Source of the DNA: Dioscorea cayenensis subsp. rotundata
Lineage: Eukaryota > Streptophyta > Magnoliopsida > Dioscoreales > Dioscoreaceae
NCBI RefSeq assembly: GCF_009730915.1
Contig: NC_052484.1
Span: 1,178,001 to 1,242,000 of the forward strand
Reading direction: 5' to 3'
DNA length: 64,000 bases
The notes under the pieces were generated by a model. It had not been told where the DNA came from. It did no database searches and saw nothing but the letters and a program-made list of their open reading frames with translations. A program made the position numbers and the translations under genes. Below are positions 47,121-57,849 of this stretch, piece by piece; within the stretch, counting starts at the first letter, position 1; the number at the start of each line of letters is the position of its first letter.

Positions 47121-47794
47121 TTAAGGGCAGAAGGTAACCTTATAGTTAGTCCCAGCAGGGCAAGTAAAAGTACTAGTTTGATCATCTTTTGGGTAGCTAT
47201 AAGCATCTGGGCATAGATTCTTGAAAAACTTAGAATAATCAGTTGCTGTACAGCTACCTGAGGGTCACAACAATATTCATTTGTTTTGAACACAGTGCAA
47301 GGGTTGTTACAACCGCCGGTAGTCTTCAGCTGAGCCGGACACTGCCCGGTGATGTCGGCCGAGCACCGGATCACGAGCACACCCACCAGTCGGACTGAAG
47401 TCCATGGGCACATTAAACCCATCAACTAAAAAGAGATATCGATGTAATCCGAAGTTGGCGTACTGGTTTAGTGCCGAACTCAGCGAGAGTGTTTGGTGGG
47501 TTGCCATGAAAAGCTGGCATTCCAAGAGGCCATTACAGTCACCTGTTTCGCAGCTGCCATGGCCGGAGTTGTCAAAGAGTTGCAGCCTGTGCGTGCCCAG
47601 ACACGGCCACCGGTGGTGCCCGGCGTTTACGTTTATAGTCCATGTTTGGCCTTGGCCGAGCTGTTTGCCGCCTCAAGGGACGGCAGCTGCCCATACGGTG
47701 TAAGTGCACTGGTTAACAATGTCAAAGGTGGCAGCGTAGGAGGTGGGAGGATGAGAGGGAGGAGAAGAAGAGTTAGGAGATTTGTGGAAGCCAT
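47121..47794 (-). pseudogene. thaumatin-like / PR-5 protein gene with many frame breaks
   Basis: PR-5 proteins are secreted, cysteine-rich defence proteins. The minus strand keeps the whole length: a start at 47794 with a hydrophobic leader (MASTNLLTLLLLPLI), TFDIVNQCTYTVWAAAVP, GQTWTINVNAG, LVDGFNVPMDFSPT, CPAQLKTTGGCNNPCTVFKT and, near the end, a frame with [15 protein letters not shown]. The stop is at 47123-47121. The frame changes between leader and mature protein (about 47745), a TGA stop follows AVP (about 47680), and further shifts occur near 47625, 47595, 47375 and 47270. The length of 674 nt is normal for the family. So many lesions in so short a gene point to a pseudogene, though a badly resolved consensus cannot be excluded. 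It starts about 0.9 kb to the right of the Mutator-like element. Confidence 0.82.
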
Positions 47795-49039
47795 TGTTAG
47801 GGTTTGTGGATTGTGTGTGTATGTCTTGTTTGTGGGGATTAAGTATGAAGGAATGAAGAAGGTTTGGGGTGGTATTTATAGGATAGATATTACTGTTGGG
47901 CTTGGTTTGCATGTGAAAAAGATTTAATTTTTTAGATAAGACTAAGGAAGACGACAAGTACAGAGGTAATGTTCATTTTGAAGACTAGCCTGACTAGATA
48001 CATTTTATTTTTCTAATGTTGGGGAAACGACTAATGATGCATAGGAGGTATAGTAGCCATTTTAAGGATGGAAGGTTTGAGAGTGAAGTTGTTTTGAGGC
48101 TTACATCCATAACACGTGAGAAACGTAGAAAGATTTCAAAGCTCATGAATTCTGTAAAGGGCCATGGAATTCCACAAATGTTATCTTTTTTAATTATAAC
48201 TTGAAATTAACATGGAGATAGAAGGATAACTAGTCAACTTCGAGGAAGGAATGAGGAAATGACTCTTCTATTTCAAGAACAAGCAAGGCAGTTGGCTGGG
48301 TTTCTTATTTGATAAGATATATATATATATATATATATATTATTTACCTTTTTAAAAATATATATTATTGTATAAAATTTAAATGGGAAATATTAAAAGG
48401 AGCATTGTTGTAGCTCCAATAATGTAAATGATTTACATGCATGTATTAAGGATAATTTACAAAAATATTATGATTCTGATATTTTTAAAATATATAAAAT
48501 ATTTTTAATTCAAAACTTTTTGTTTAGGGGAGAATATTTTTAGGTAGTTGATGTAATTTAATGTAGTTATTGATTTTTATTAAAAAGGACTTATACGAAA
48601 TTTAAATGATTTCATTGTGATGATTTTTAATATTTGCATGATAATTTAGTGGTAAAATTAGAATTGAGCCATAAAGCTTGGTGTATGCTAAACCAGATGC
48701 TTTGCTGGCAAGTGGCATGACTAATTAATGTTTGTTAGAGTGACGCGACATAGCAATAATTTTTAAAAATAAGTGTGGGGAATATTCGGAATATTCGAAC
48801 AGTTCACACGAAGGGCAAAAGACGAGCCAAAAAGGGACATGAACCCAGCAATGACTCGGGATTGGCCCTCTGGGACAAAAGATCTCGGGGGTGAATTTAC
48901 CGTTTCTTGATCGGCGTGCTTTTATATAAGTCGAGTAATTCTCAACCCTTGAATCTGCTGGGTCATCGAGTTGATCAACCCACCAAATTGGACTTGCCAA
49001 TTTTGTGGGTTGATTTTTTTTTTTTTTTAATTTTTAAAA
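47795..49039. other. spacer, no recognised gene
   Basis: AT-rich, with a (TA)n tract near 48318-48341. A GC-richer block at about 48770-48990 contains an open frame I do not recognise and may be a fragment of a mobile element. Confidence 0.4.
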
Positions 49040-50215
49040 ATTTTTGGGAAAATAAACCATGTGATTTCATATTTTTGCAAATCTAAGTATGTCATTTTTA
49101 CAATTTCATACCATATAGTTTTCACAATTGTCAAAAACCAGGAAAAAAGCGAGTTAACGACGTCAATCACTTGCTTCGTGGGATGGGTAAAAAACATCAA
49201 AACACATATTTTCAATGCCCACATACGGGTTTCCTCTTCTTGTTCACCATGGTTGATTCTTCACCATGAGATCTCTCTACAAAAACTCTCTTGTTTCTTG
49301 TTCCCATTCATGTCTTCTTCGACCACAGTTTGCATCTTTTCCAAAGCAAAGAACAGCCGGAAAACTTTCAACAACCTTCTTCTTCCCGTTTGTTGTCGAT
49401 GATAATTTCCTCGGTATTGGTCTCGGAGAAGGAGAGTGTTGCTATTGACTTGCTCGTCTCAGAAACATGTATTCTCGGTCGTTGATATTGATTTCAAGCT
49501 CATCATCTTGCGCTTCTTTCTTATAACACCTAATCACGGGACCTTTTTCTTATTATCTCATTTCATAACTCCTTTGAAATGACGAAAGATAATCTATTGG
49601 TATATGGATGGCCAGTAGAGCTCTTCACAAAATGGTGAAAGTTCGATTGAAAAGTGAGGCAGCATTCTGCAGGAGATGTGGCGGTGATTGTGTGCTGAGT
49701 GGTCCGCCGTGTGTACTCGAGCCCATGCACTTACTCAGCGAGGGTTTGTCACGTATGTTGATGGTTTAGCGAGGGCACTGAGTTTGTCTGTCCTCTTGTC
49801 GAGACTCGTGTGATGCTTCTACTGCATGGAAGATATTAAGCTCATCATCTTTTCCTTGGGTTTTCCCTATGCTTATCGCATGAGTGGAGTAGTATCACGA
49901 GTGGTCGGTTTGGTCTTTTCGCAGAGCTCTCTCTTATGAGGTTCGGTGTCCGGGTTGTTGGACCGCTTGTTTGAGAATTGAAGATGAGTGGAGGTGATGC
50001 ACAGGTGAAAGCTAGCATAAGACTTGCGATATATATATATATATATATATAGAGTATGAACAAAAGATGATAATAATGTATTCATTTGACAGGAAAAGAT
50101 TTAAATAATGTGGTTTTGTGATTTTACCCATGCCACGTAAGCAAAAATTGTAGCGTCATTGATGATTTTTACGGATTTTGCCAATGTGGAAACCAAAAAC
50201 TGCCCCCTATTCTTG
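49040..50215. mobile_element. ~1.2-kb non-autonomous element with long imperfect inverted ends
   Basis: The left arm (about 49117-49210) contains CACAATTGTCAAAAACCAGG, GACGTCAATCACTTGC, TTCGTGGGATGGGTAAAA and CATCAAAACACATATTT. The right arm (about 50095-50195), reverse complemented, gives CACATTGGCAAAATCC, GACGCTACAATTTTTGC, TTACGTGGCATGGGTAAAAT and CACAAAACCACATTATTT in the same order. Long, diverged inverted ends fit a Mutator-like element. The interior has no recognised transposase; some GC-richer parts could be captured host sequence. The outer limits and target duplication were not resolved. Confidence 0.45.
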
Positions 50216-50594
50216 AATAGTACTACTACCTACACTTTGCTCTCAAAATAAATAAATAAAAATAAATATAATAACGCCTAGATCAGGGTTGAATCTGCGG
50301 AGCAAAGCAGGGGTTTGCCATTTCTACATTAAACTCTTAACTTCAACCCATTGCTTATTAAACAATGCCAAAACCAAGTGGACCAAAAATTTGGACAAGT
50401 AATGAGCAAGTGACGCTTATGGGCGAAAGCTTTTCCAGCTCATTTTCGCTCAAATTTACTACATGCATTTGAAATCACTAAATTATGTATATTGATAATA
50501 GTATTCTATAAATGAAGCGTTTTGTTCTCATTATAATGAAATTTAATATTTGAGTAATGTAAAGCGGTGATATATTATTATATATATATAATTA
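50216..50594. other. spacer up to the assembly gap
   Basis: Nothing recognised. Ends in a short TA-rich run directly at the gap. Confidence 0.5.
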
Positions 50595-51594
50595 NNNNNN
50601 NNNNNNNNNNNNNNNNNNNNNNNNNNNNNNNNNNNNNNNNNNNNNNNNNNNNNNNNNNNNNNNNNNNNNNNNNNNNNNNNNNNNNNNNNNNNNNNNNNNN
50701 NNNNNNNNNNNNNNNNNNNNNNNNNNNNNNNNNNNNNNNNNNNNNNNNNNNNNNNNNNNNNNNNNNNNNNNNNNNNNNNNNNNNNNNNNNNNNNNNNNNN
50801 NNNNNNNNNNNNNNNNNNNNNNNNNNNNNNNNNNNNNNNNNNNNNNNNNNNNNNNNNNNNNNNNNNNNNNNNNNNNNNNNNNNNNNNNNNNNNNNNNNNN
50901 NNNNNNNNNNNNNNNNNNNNNNNNNNNNNNNNNNNNNNNNNNNNNNNNNNNNNNNNNNNNNNNNNNNNNNNNNNNNNNNNNNNNNNNNNNNNNNNNNNNN
51001 NNNNNNNNNNNNNNNNNNNNNNNNNNNNNNNNNNNNNNNNNNNNNNNNNNNNNNNNNNNNNNNNNNNNNNNNNNNNNNNNNNNNNNNNNNNNNNNNNNNN
51101 NNNNNNNNNNNNNNNNNNNNNNNNNNNNNNNNNNNNNNNNNNNNNNNNNNNNNNNNNNNNNNNNNNNNNNNNNNNNNNNNNNNNNNNNNNNNNNNNNNNN
51201 NNNNNNNNNNNNNNNNNNNNNNNNNNNNNNNNNNNNNNNNNNNNNNNNNNNNNNNNNNNNNNNNNNNNNNNNNNNNNNNNNNNNNNNNNNNNNNNNNNNN
51301 NNNNNNNNNNNNNNNNNNNNNNNNNNNNNNNNNNNNNNNNNNNNNNNNNNNNNNNNNNNNNNNNNNNNNNNNNNNNNNNNNNNNNNNNNNNNNNNNNNNN
51401 NNNNNNNNNNNNNNNNNNNNNNNNNNNNNNNNNNNNNNNNNNNNNNNNNNNNNNNNNNNNNNNNNNNNNNNNNNNNNNNNNNNNNNNNNNNNNNNNNNNN
51501 NNNNNNNNNNNNNNNNNNNNNNNNNNNNNNNNNNNNNNNNNNNNNNNNNNNNNNNNNNNNNNNNNNNNNNNNNNNNNNNNNNNNNNNNNNNNNN
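50595..51594. other. assembly gap, exactly 1,000 N
   Basis: A run of 1,000 undefined bases, most likely a placeholder of nominal length. The upstream part of the copia element whose 3' end follows is presumably lost here. Frames that run through the gap have no meaning. Confidence 0.98.
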
Positions 51595-53230
51595 AATATG
51601 TATTGCTGCAGTAGGAAAGTTTCATGTACGCACAGTGTCTGCACCTGTCTAACCTGCACTTTATGGGTGAGGGAACGCTGGAAGATATCAATGTAATCCG
51701 TGGGAGAACATTGGGTTGTAGCTGCAAGGGTCTTTAGATATCTTCAGACAAGGATTAGCGCCCACATACAAGAGGTTGATAGGCTTGAGATCATTGGGTA
51801 TTCCGACTGCGACTTTGCTGGATGCTTAGATAGTCGTAAGTCGACATCAGGTTACGTCTTCACTATGGCTGGTAGTGCTATTTCATGGAGAAGTGCCAAG
51901 CAATCCTTGCTGCATCATCAACCATGGAGGCAGAATTCATCGCATGTTATGAGGCATCTAGTCATGCTATTTGGCTGCGCAATTTCATTGAAGGACTGCG
52001 AGTTGTCGAAAACATAGAGAGACCTTTGACGTTGTATTGTGATAATAGAGCAGCAGTTTTGTTCTCAAACAGCAACAGAAGTTCTTCTAGGTCTAAGCAT
52101 ATAGACATTAAGTTCTTAGCTGTTAAAGAAAGGGTTCAGAGTGGCTTTGTTAGTATTGAGCTCTATGGACAAATTCCATGGTTGCGGATCCGCTTTACAA
52201 ATGCATTGACGCCTCTACAGTCATGAACATATTGCTAGCATGGGCGTCGTTAGTATGAATGCGTTTCCGATTAGTTGGAGTTTATTTTCTATAGCTTGAT
52301 ATTCATGTTGATGTCATGACACTTTTGATTAGTATAAAGTTTATCATTTACTGCTCTTGAACCATGATCTCATAAAGACTTTAAAGTTGGACTAGTTGAA
52401 AATAGACTGGCGTAGATCACATTTAGTACAATGCCACATCCACACTTTATCTATGTCGTTAGTTAAGTCGGTATGTGTGGAGCATTGTGGGTTTAGTTGC
52501 ATTACATGCGACAACTGCCCCTATGTTCCATGTATAGATGAGGCTGATGGACAAGATTGATTTAGATAATTTTTCAGTTGTAATTACATTTGGTTGTTGA
52601 TAGTAATTTATACACAATTTTGAATTCCCGAAGGTGCATGATTGTATGGTCAAGTGGGAGATTGTTGGGTCAGGGCCACAATAACATGAGGATATAGGAC
52701 TGTGCATAAGTTGTGTCAGACGTCACAACTAATGTTTATAATTGTGTATATCTTATTATTCAGTTTTGAATGGACCCAAATTGTGATCCCTGATTCAAGC
52801 TTTCTGAATTTGGTCCCAATTATCTAAATTTAAATGTGTGGATATACATATTAATCATATGTTGTAGAATTCCTGGGCAAATTGTCAAATCCATGATGGG
52901 CAAATTTGTAATTAGCCCCATATAGATTTCTTTTATAAATAGGGTGCGGTCCCCTGATTGAGCATGCAATATTGAGATTCAGCAATTAGGGTTCCCATCT
53001 CCCTTTGCGCGCTGATCAGTGAAAAAGAACCACAAGACCCAATCACCTTCGCTCAGTAATCAACCAATGCGATTGTGCGACGCTCCGCCCACTTTTTGTT
53101 CCTAAACAACTCCAAGCAAGAAGATCCGTGGTTTGAATTAGAGTTTATACCGATTAGATCCATCAGTGCACCACACGCCAAAAACAAAAGAAAAGAAGGA
53201 AAAGAGGGGACAGATATATATAACGGAGAA
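51595..53230 (+). mobile_element. 3' end of a Ty1/copia retrotransposon (RNase H and 3' LTR)
   Basis: From about 51720 to 52200 the plus strand encodes the copia RNase H domain, which removes RNA from the RNA/DNA hybrid. It shows IIGYSDCDFAGCLDSRKSTS, GYVFTMAGSAISWRSAKQ, then in a shifted frame STMEAEFIACYEASSHAIWL, LYCDNRAAVLFSN and RSKHIDIKFLAVKERV. A base is missing near 51900. A polypurine tract AAGTGGGAGA (52652-52662) directly precedes TGTTGG at 52663, the start of the 3' LTR. The LTR contains a TTTATAAATAGGG promoter-like box near 52932. Its right end was not identified with certainty; 53230 is a guess. The 5' part lies in or beyond the gap. Confidence 0.85.
52652..52662 (+). other. 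polypurine tract of the copia element
   Basis: AAGTGGGAGA immediately before the TGTTGG start of the LTR; it primes plus-strand DNA synthesis in LTR retrotransposons. Confidence 0.75.
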
Positions 53231-54185
53231 ACAAAGATAAGCATCGAGCAGATTTTTGAAACCTAAATAAAATATAAAGATAAATAAATAAAATTCCGTG
53301 AATCGACACATAAAGTTCAATTTTTGTAAAGTTAAATTTTTAAAAATATTTAGTATTGTAAAATTAATTTAATATTTGGTAAATGTGAACAACATACCCG
53401 AAAAACTGAGCTCTATAACACATGTATTCTCTATCCGTATGTAGCTTCGGATCTAACTCACTTCTAGAGGATCTAGCATTTTAAAAATACCCAATACTAA
53501 TAAAACCAATCGGCCACCGGTTTTATTTATTTGCGAGTTTCTCCAACTTTCTTCCCAAGTCTATATATATATAATTAAATTTTAGTACGGATACCACATA
53601 TAATCTGGCTCAGAAGGACAAACGAATTCCACTGCCGTAGCTTACAAGACAATGTTTTTAAACTTCTTTCATGGTTTGCATCATATATTGAAGAACATTT
53701 TGTCAAAAATGGTGACTGCATTTGAACTTTCCGAAGCATCGCTTTAATGAGTTTTTAATGTTTATAGTGAATAAATATGTTTCACATTAACAATATTTAA
53801 AATCCCATCTTATAATAAGTATTTAATAAATGATATTTATTCCTTTAATTAGTTTAAGTTTATTTTGGTTTAATTTTTAATATCCTTTCTGATTTTCAAA
53901 ATTTCGCAATAACCAATCATAAACAATTAATCAACCATTAAAAATAAATTAAACTCTAATTTGTACATAATTTTCATCATTAATACAAAAAGTCACCACA
54001 CAAAATAACCACCCCTGTAATTAATTCAAAGTCATCCCTTGACCAAAAAACAAGTTGTTCATATGGCTACCGTACATAATGACAATAGTTTGAATGATCT
54101 TCAAACCAAATCACACGCTCTCTTTTCTCTAAGTCTATAAAAGTCCTCAATCTTTCTAATCTTCAAGAAACTAAGAAACAAAGCC
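53231..54185. other. spacer and presumed carbonic anhydrase promoter
   Basis: AT-rich. A TATAAAAG box at about 54136-54143 lies 45 bases before the carbonic anhydrase start codon and could serve as its TATA box. Nothing else recognised. Confidence 0.45.
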
Positions 54186-54600
54186 ATGAAGAATACAACC
54201 ATTCTCTATCTCTTTCTTTCTTCTCTTCTTCTTCATTTCCATGTCCTCCCAAAACAAGCTCCCAAGAAGTTGGTAATATATTTTTTTCTCATCCTCTATA
54301 GCTATCTATAGACTTGTATTATTTTTATTGTTTTAATTGTGTGTTGTTTTGGAGAGGATGAAAAGAGAGTTTAATCACAAGTTATCACTTTTTTCTCTAA
54401 GTCTATTAATTCTTCTCTTCTTCTTCATTTCATGTCCCCCAAAAAACAAGCTCTTAAGAAGTTGGTAATAAATATATATATATATATATATATACTCTCT
54501 TCTTTCTAGGCTTGTATATAAATATAATGCATGGTTTTATTAATTGAGTGCTGTTGTGTAGAGGATGAAAGAGAGTTTAGTTACATTGAAGGGAGTCCAA
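54124..54600 (+). repeat. duplicated 5' end of the carbonic anhydrase gene
   Basis: The run from TTTCTCTAAGTCTAT through exon 1, intron 1 and the first bases of exon 2 occurs twice (about 54124-54385 and 54391-54600). Copy one has a decayed exon 2 start (GAGGATGAAAAGAGAGTTTA, about 54354), copy two the real one (GAGGATGAAAGAGAGTTTAG). Copy two lacks the start codon, carrying only the second half of exon 1 (CTTCTTCTTCATTTCATGTC to AAGAAGTTG/GTAATA). Confidence 0.75.
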
Positions 54601-54797
54601 ATGGACCAGAGCATTGGGGAGAGTTACATGAAGAGTGGAAAGTATGTGGAAAAGGAGACATGCAATCACCCATTGATTTGATTCATGAGAGAGTGAGAGT
54701 TGTGCCAACTTTGGGGAGGTTGAAGAGGAGTTATAAGCCTCTCAAATGCTACCATTAAAATAGAGGATATGATATTATGGTAAACCATTAATATATA

Positions 54798-54837
<40 letters not shown>

Positions 54838-56112
54838 TAGATGATTATTTGATGTGGTTTTGTGGAATGAATATGATATGTAGTTGGAGTGCGAAGGAGA
54901 TGCTGGTTCACTTTGGATAAATGGAAGTGAGTATTTGCTTAAGCAATGCCATTGGCATGCACCTTCTGAACATACTCGTTAATGGCAAGAGGTTGGTGAT
55001 ATATATCTTTCTCTTTCCATATAATGCACATATATTTTTCTATTAAAAACTTATTGTATTTAAAAATATATTTTTATCCCGGTACTTTTTAACTAATCAT
55101 AATTTTTATTATTTAATCTCAATCATAAATTAAAATGGACTCCAATTTTTCGAGTTTAATGTTTTACTACTCCATTATTACAATGGTGACATATTTAACT
55201 TATTTTTTAAAAATAATCTCATTTAAATAATAATTTTATTTTTATGTAATTATTATTATTTTTAACAATATGAACAAACCACTACGTTAAATCTTAATTA
55301 TAATAAGAGTCAAACCCTCAATTTTTATCTTTTTATTTTTATATTCATACATATGTTATCACCATAATTTTTAATATTAGCTTAATTTTAGTATCATTGT
55401 GATTGTATTTTTCTCATTGTCATATATTTATTTCTATTTTATTGAGCTAAAATATATCAGTAAAACCAAAATGTTGACTTCATGGTCCTCGGTTGTTGTT
55501 TTCTATGGTTGAGCTACCAACATAATTATCAGGACCAATCAATGCCCTCTTTTGGTCTTTCAAATTGACTTAGCTTTTATATATTGTTTATCTTTTCTTT
55601 TTAAATCTTGTTGATCTAATTTGTAATATTTTTAATAAAACCTATTATATGAAAAATATGTTTTAGTATATTATTTAAAAATTGATTCTATTAAAAATCG
55701 ATGAGACATTTCTATACCTCCCACCAATTAAATAAAAAGCTCTACATCTAAATATTTTAAATGCATGTTCCTAATAAGAAAGGTAATATAATATATATAT
55801 TATACATCTAATTTAATGTCACATTTCTATGCCTCCCACCATGGTCCAATTATTTATTTATTTATTTATTTGTTTGTTTGTTTTAGGTTTGCACTTGAGG
55901 TTCAGCATGGTCCATCAAAAGAACTGATGGAAAGATAGCTGTGGTTGGAATTATGTACAAATTGGACGCCCTGACTCATTCCTTTTAAGGAGGTAATTAA
56001 TCTAATCTATGTTTAATCATTTTTTATATTTTAAAATTATATCCCTATTTTTACTTTTACATACTCCTTAAAATTGCATTTCTCTAGTTTTTAACTTTGT
56101 TTCATACATGGC

Positions 56113-56160
<48 letters not shown>

Positions 56161-57317
56161 ATCATGTAATGAATTGTAAATTTATTCATATATTTAAACA
56201 AAAATTTATGCATAAATATACTTTAAATGTGCTTTTTACATGCTATGATTGGCTTCCAAAAAAATTATTATGATTTTACCGATTATATAATTTTTTATAT
56301 TTTCATTAATCAAACAATCTAAACATCTTCAACGCATAAATACTTTTTATACATAAAAATTGTACAAAATGATTCAAATAGATGGTTCATCCAAATTTGT
56401 CCCTAAAGAAATATATTGTTTACAAATGTGCCATCATGCATTTTTATTTTTGTAATTTATTTTATGGTAATTAAATTAATGGGAATTATATTTTATTATT
56501 ATTTTTATAGTTAGAAGAGCGTATAAATGAGGTTGAAGTAACAAGGGAAGATGAAATCAGTGTTGGAGTGATAGATCCAAGTACGTAAAAGATTGGGAGT
56601 AGAAAGTATTATAGATATATGGGTTCATTAACTACTCCTCCTTGCACTCAAGGTGTTACTTGGACCATTGTTAATAAGGTATCATGTTTTATATATTGTT
56701 TTATTAATAGCATTTAATTTTTTTTTTAGGTTTTAAAGTTATATGGTTTAATAACTTTTAATTTATTGTTTTTGATTTATGTTTTGTAGATTAGAACTGC
56801 TTCTAAAGCTCAATTGAAGCTGTTGAGAGATGCTGTTCATGATGTGAGTTTATCTATTATTTCTTATATCATCGATATTTTTATTATATGTATATATATA
56901 TATACTCATAAGAAAATTCATGTTTTCATATATATATTTCTATAAAAAAAACTAATATTTATAGTTTTTTTATGATCAAAATTTGACTAAATTTTTATGA
57001 AGTAGAAATCATTTTACAATCACTTTATGAATTTGGGTAAAATAGTAAATTCAAACAAATTAGTTGACTTTTGTCACATCTTGAAATAAAACATAATTTA
57101 TTTATATATACTTTTAAAAATTCATTGATTTTTGACTATACAGGAATATATTATACAAATAAGGACAATTTTGCTTTTATTTAATGATTTATTTTATTAT
57201 TTTCAGGATGCTAAGAACAATGCAAGACCACTGCAGGCAATCAATGAAAGAGAGATCAAGTTCTACACTCCAAGATATTTTGAATCCATAAGCATTATTA
57301 GTACAATATTATTATAA
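54186..57317 (+). pseudogene. alpha carbonic anhydrase (dioscorin/nectarin-like) pseudogene, seven exons
   Basis: Alpha carbonic anhydrases hydrate carbon dioxide; plant members are secreted and some serve as tuber storage proteins. Probable exons: 54186-54272 (signal peptide MKNTTILYLFLSSLLLHFH), 54564-54779, 54884-54991, 55887-55992, 56511-56678, 56790-56843 and 57207-57317. Family lines: FSYIEGSPNGPEHWGELH, GDMQSPIDL, the zinc-binding HWH of [31 protein letters not shown] and NNARPLQAINER. Breaks: a TAA stop in exon 2 (about 54757), a shift at about 54979, several shifts in exon 4, and an in-frame TAA in exon 5 (about 56586). Intron borders are intact. Several independent lesions favour a pseudogene. 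Confidence 0.82.
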
Positions 57318-57671
57318 CATTTTTGTCACATTTATAATATTATTAAATAAACTAATACTTTCTATATACATATATATATATATATATAGTATGCTGAGTC
57401 TTCTACCAATGGCTCTAGAATTCAATTCTAAGGACGTTTATTTATTCAGTGGTTGGATGCACCAAATAAAACCAATACTCTTCATTTTATAAAATTAATA
57501 CATACATATATGTATATATATATATATATATATAATGAGAGAGAGAGTCGAGCCTTCTACCAAGTAGCATCACAGGTAACTAGGATGTCTAAAAGCAAAA
57601 TTTTTTTGAATAAAAATATTTTATTTTTAATTAAAAAAATAAAATTTAATAAAATTTAATTTTCCATAAAT
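57318..57671. other. spacer with (TA)n and GAGA tracts
   Basis: Short microsatellites near 57367-57388 and 57506-57550. No gene seen; it ends at the poly(T) that marks the LINE tail. Confidence 0.5.
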
Positions 57672-57849
57672 ACTTTTTTTTTTGAAAAAGTGGATATACC
57701 ACATGCATAGATAAAAAGGAGAAACAAAGTACAGCAGCAGTCCACAGGCAGTGGAACAACATTACCAAAAATAACAACAAAATGTAACATCAAAAAAAGG
57801 AGGAACAACGGGTCTCCTCCTGACCCACAGAACTAAAAAGGCACCTAAC

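Noticed and set aside
48725-49000. 91-codon minus-strand frame (GC-richer block)
   Set aside because: No domain, splice structure or homology I recognise; possibly a transposon fragment, not supportable as a gene.
50543-51727. Long open frames across the N run on both strands
   Set aside because: They exist only because undefined bases contain no stop codons.
53053-53320. Short frames on both strands in and after the copia LTR
   Set aside because: Non-coding LTR and spacer sequence; no domain or codon bias.
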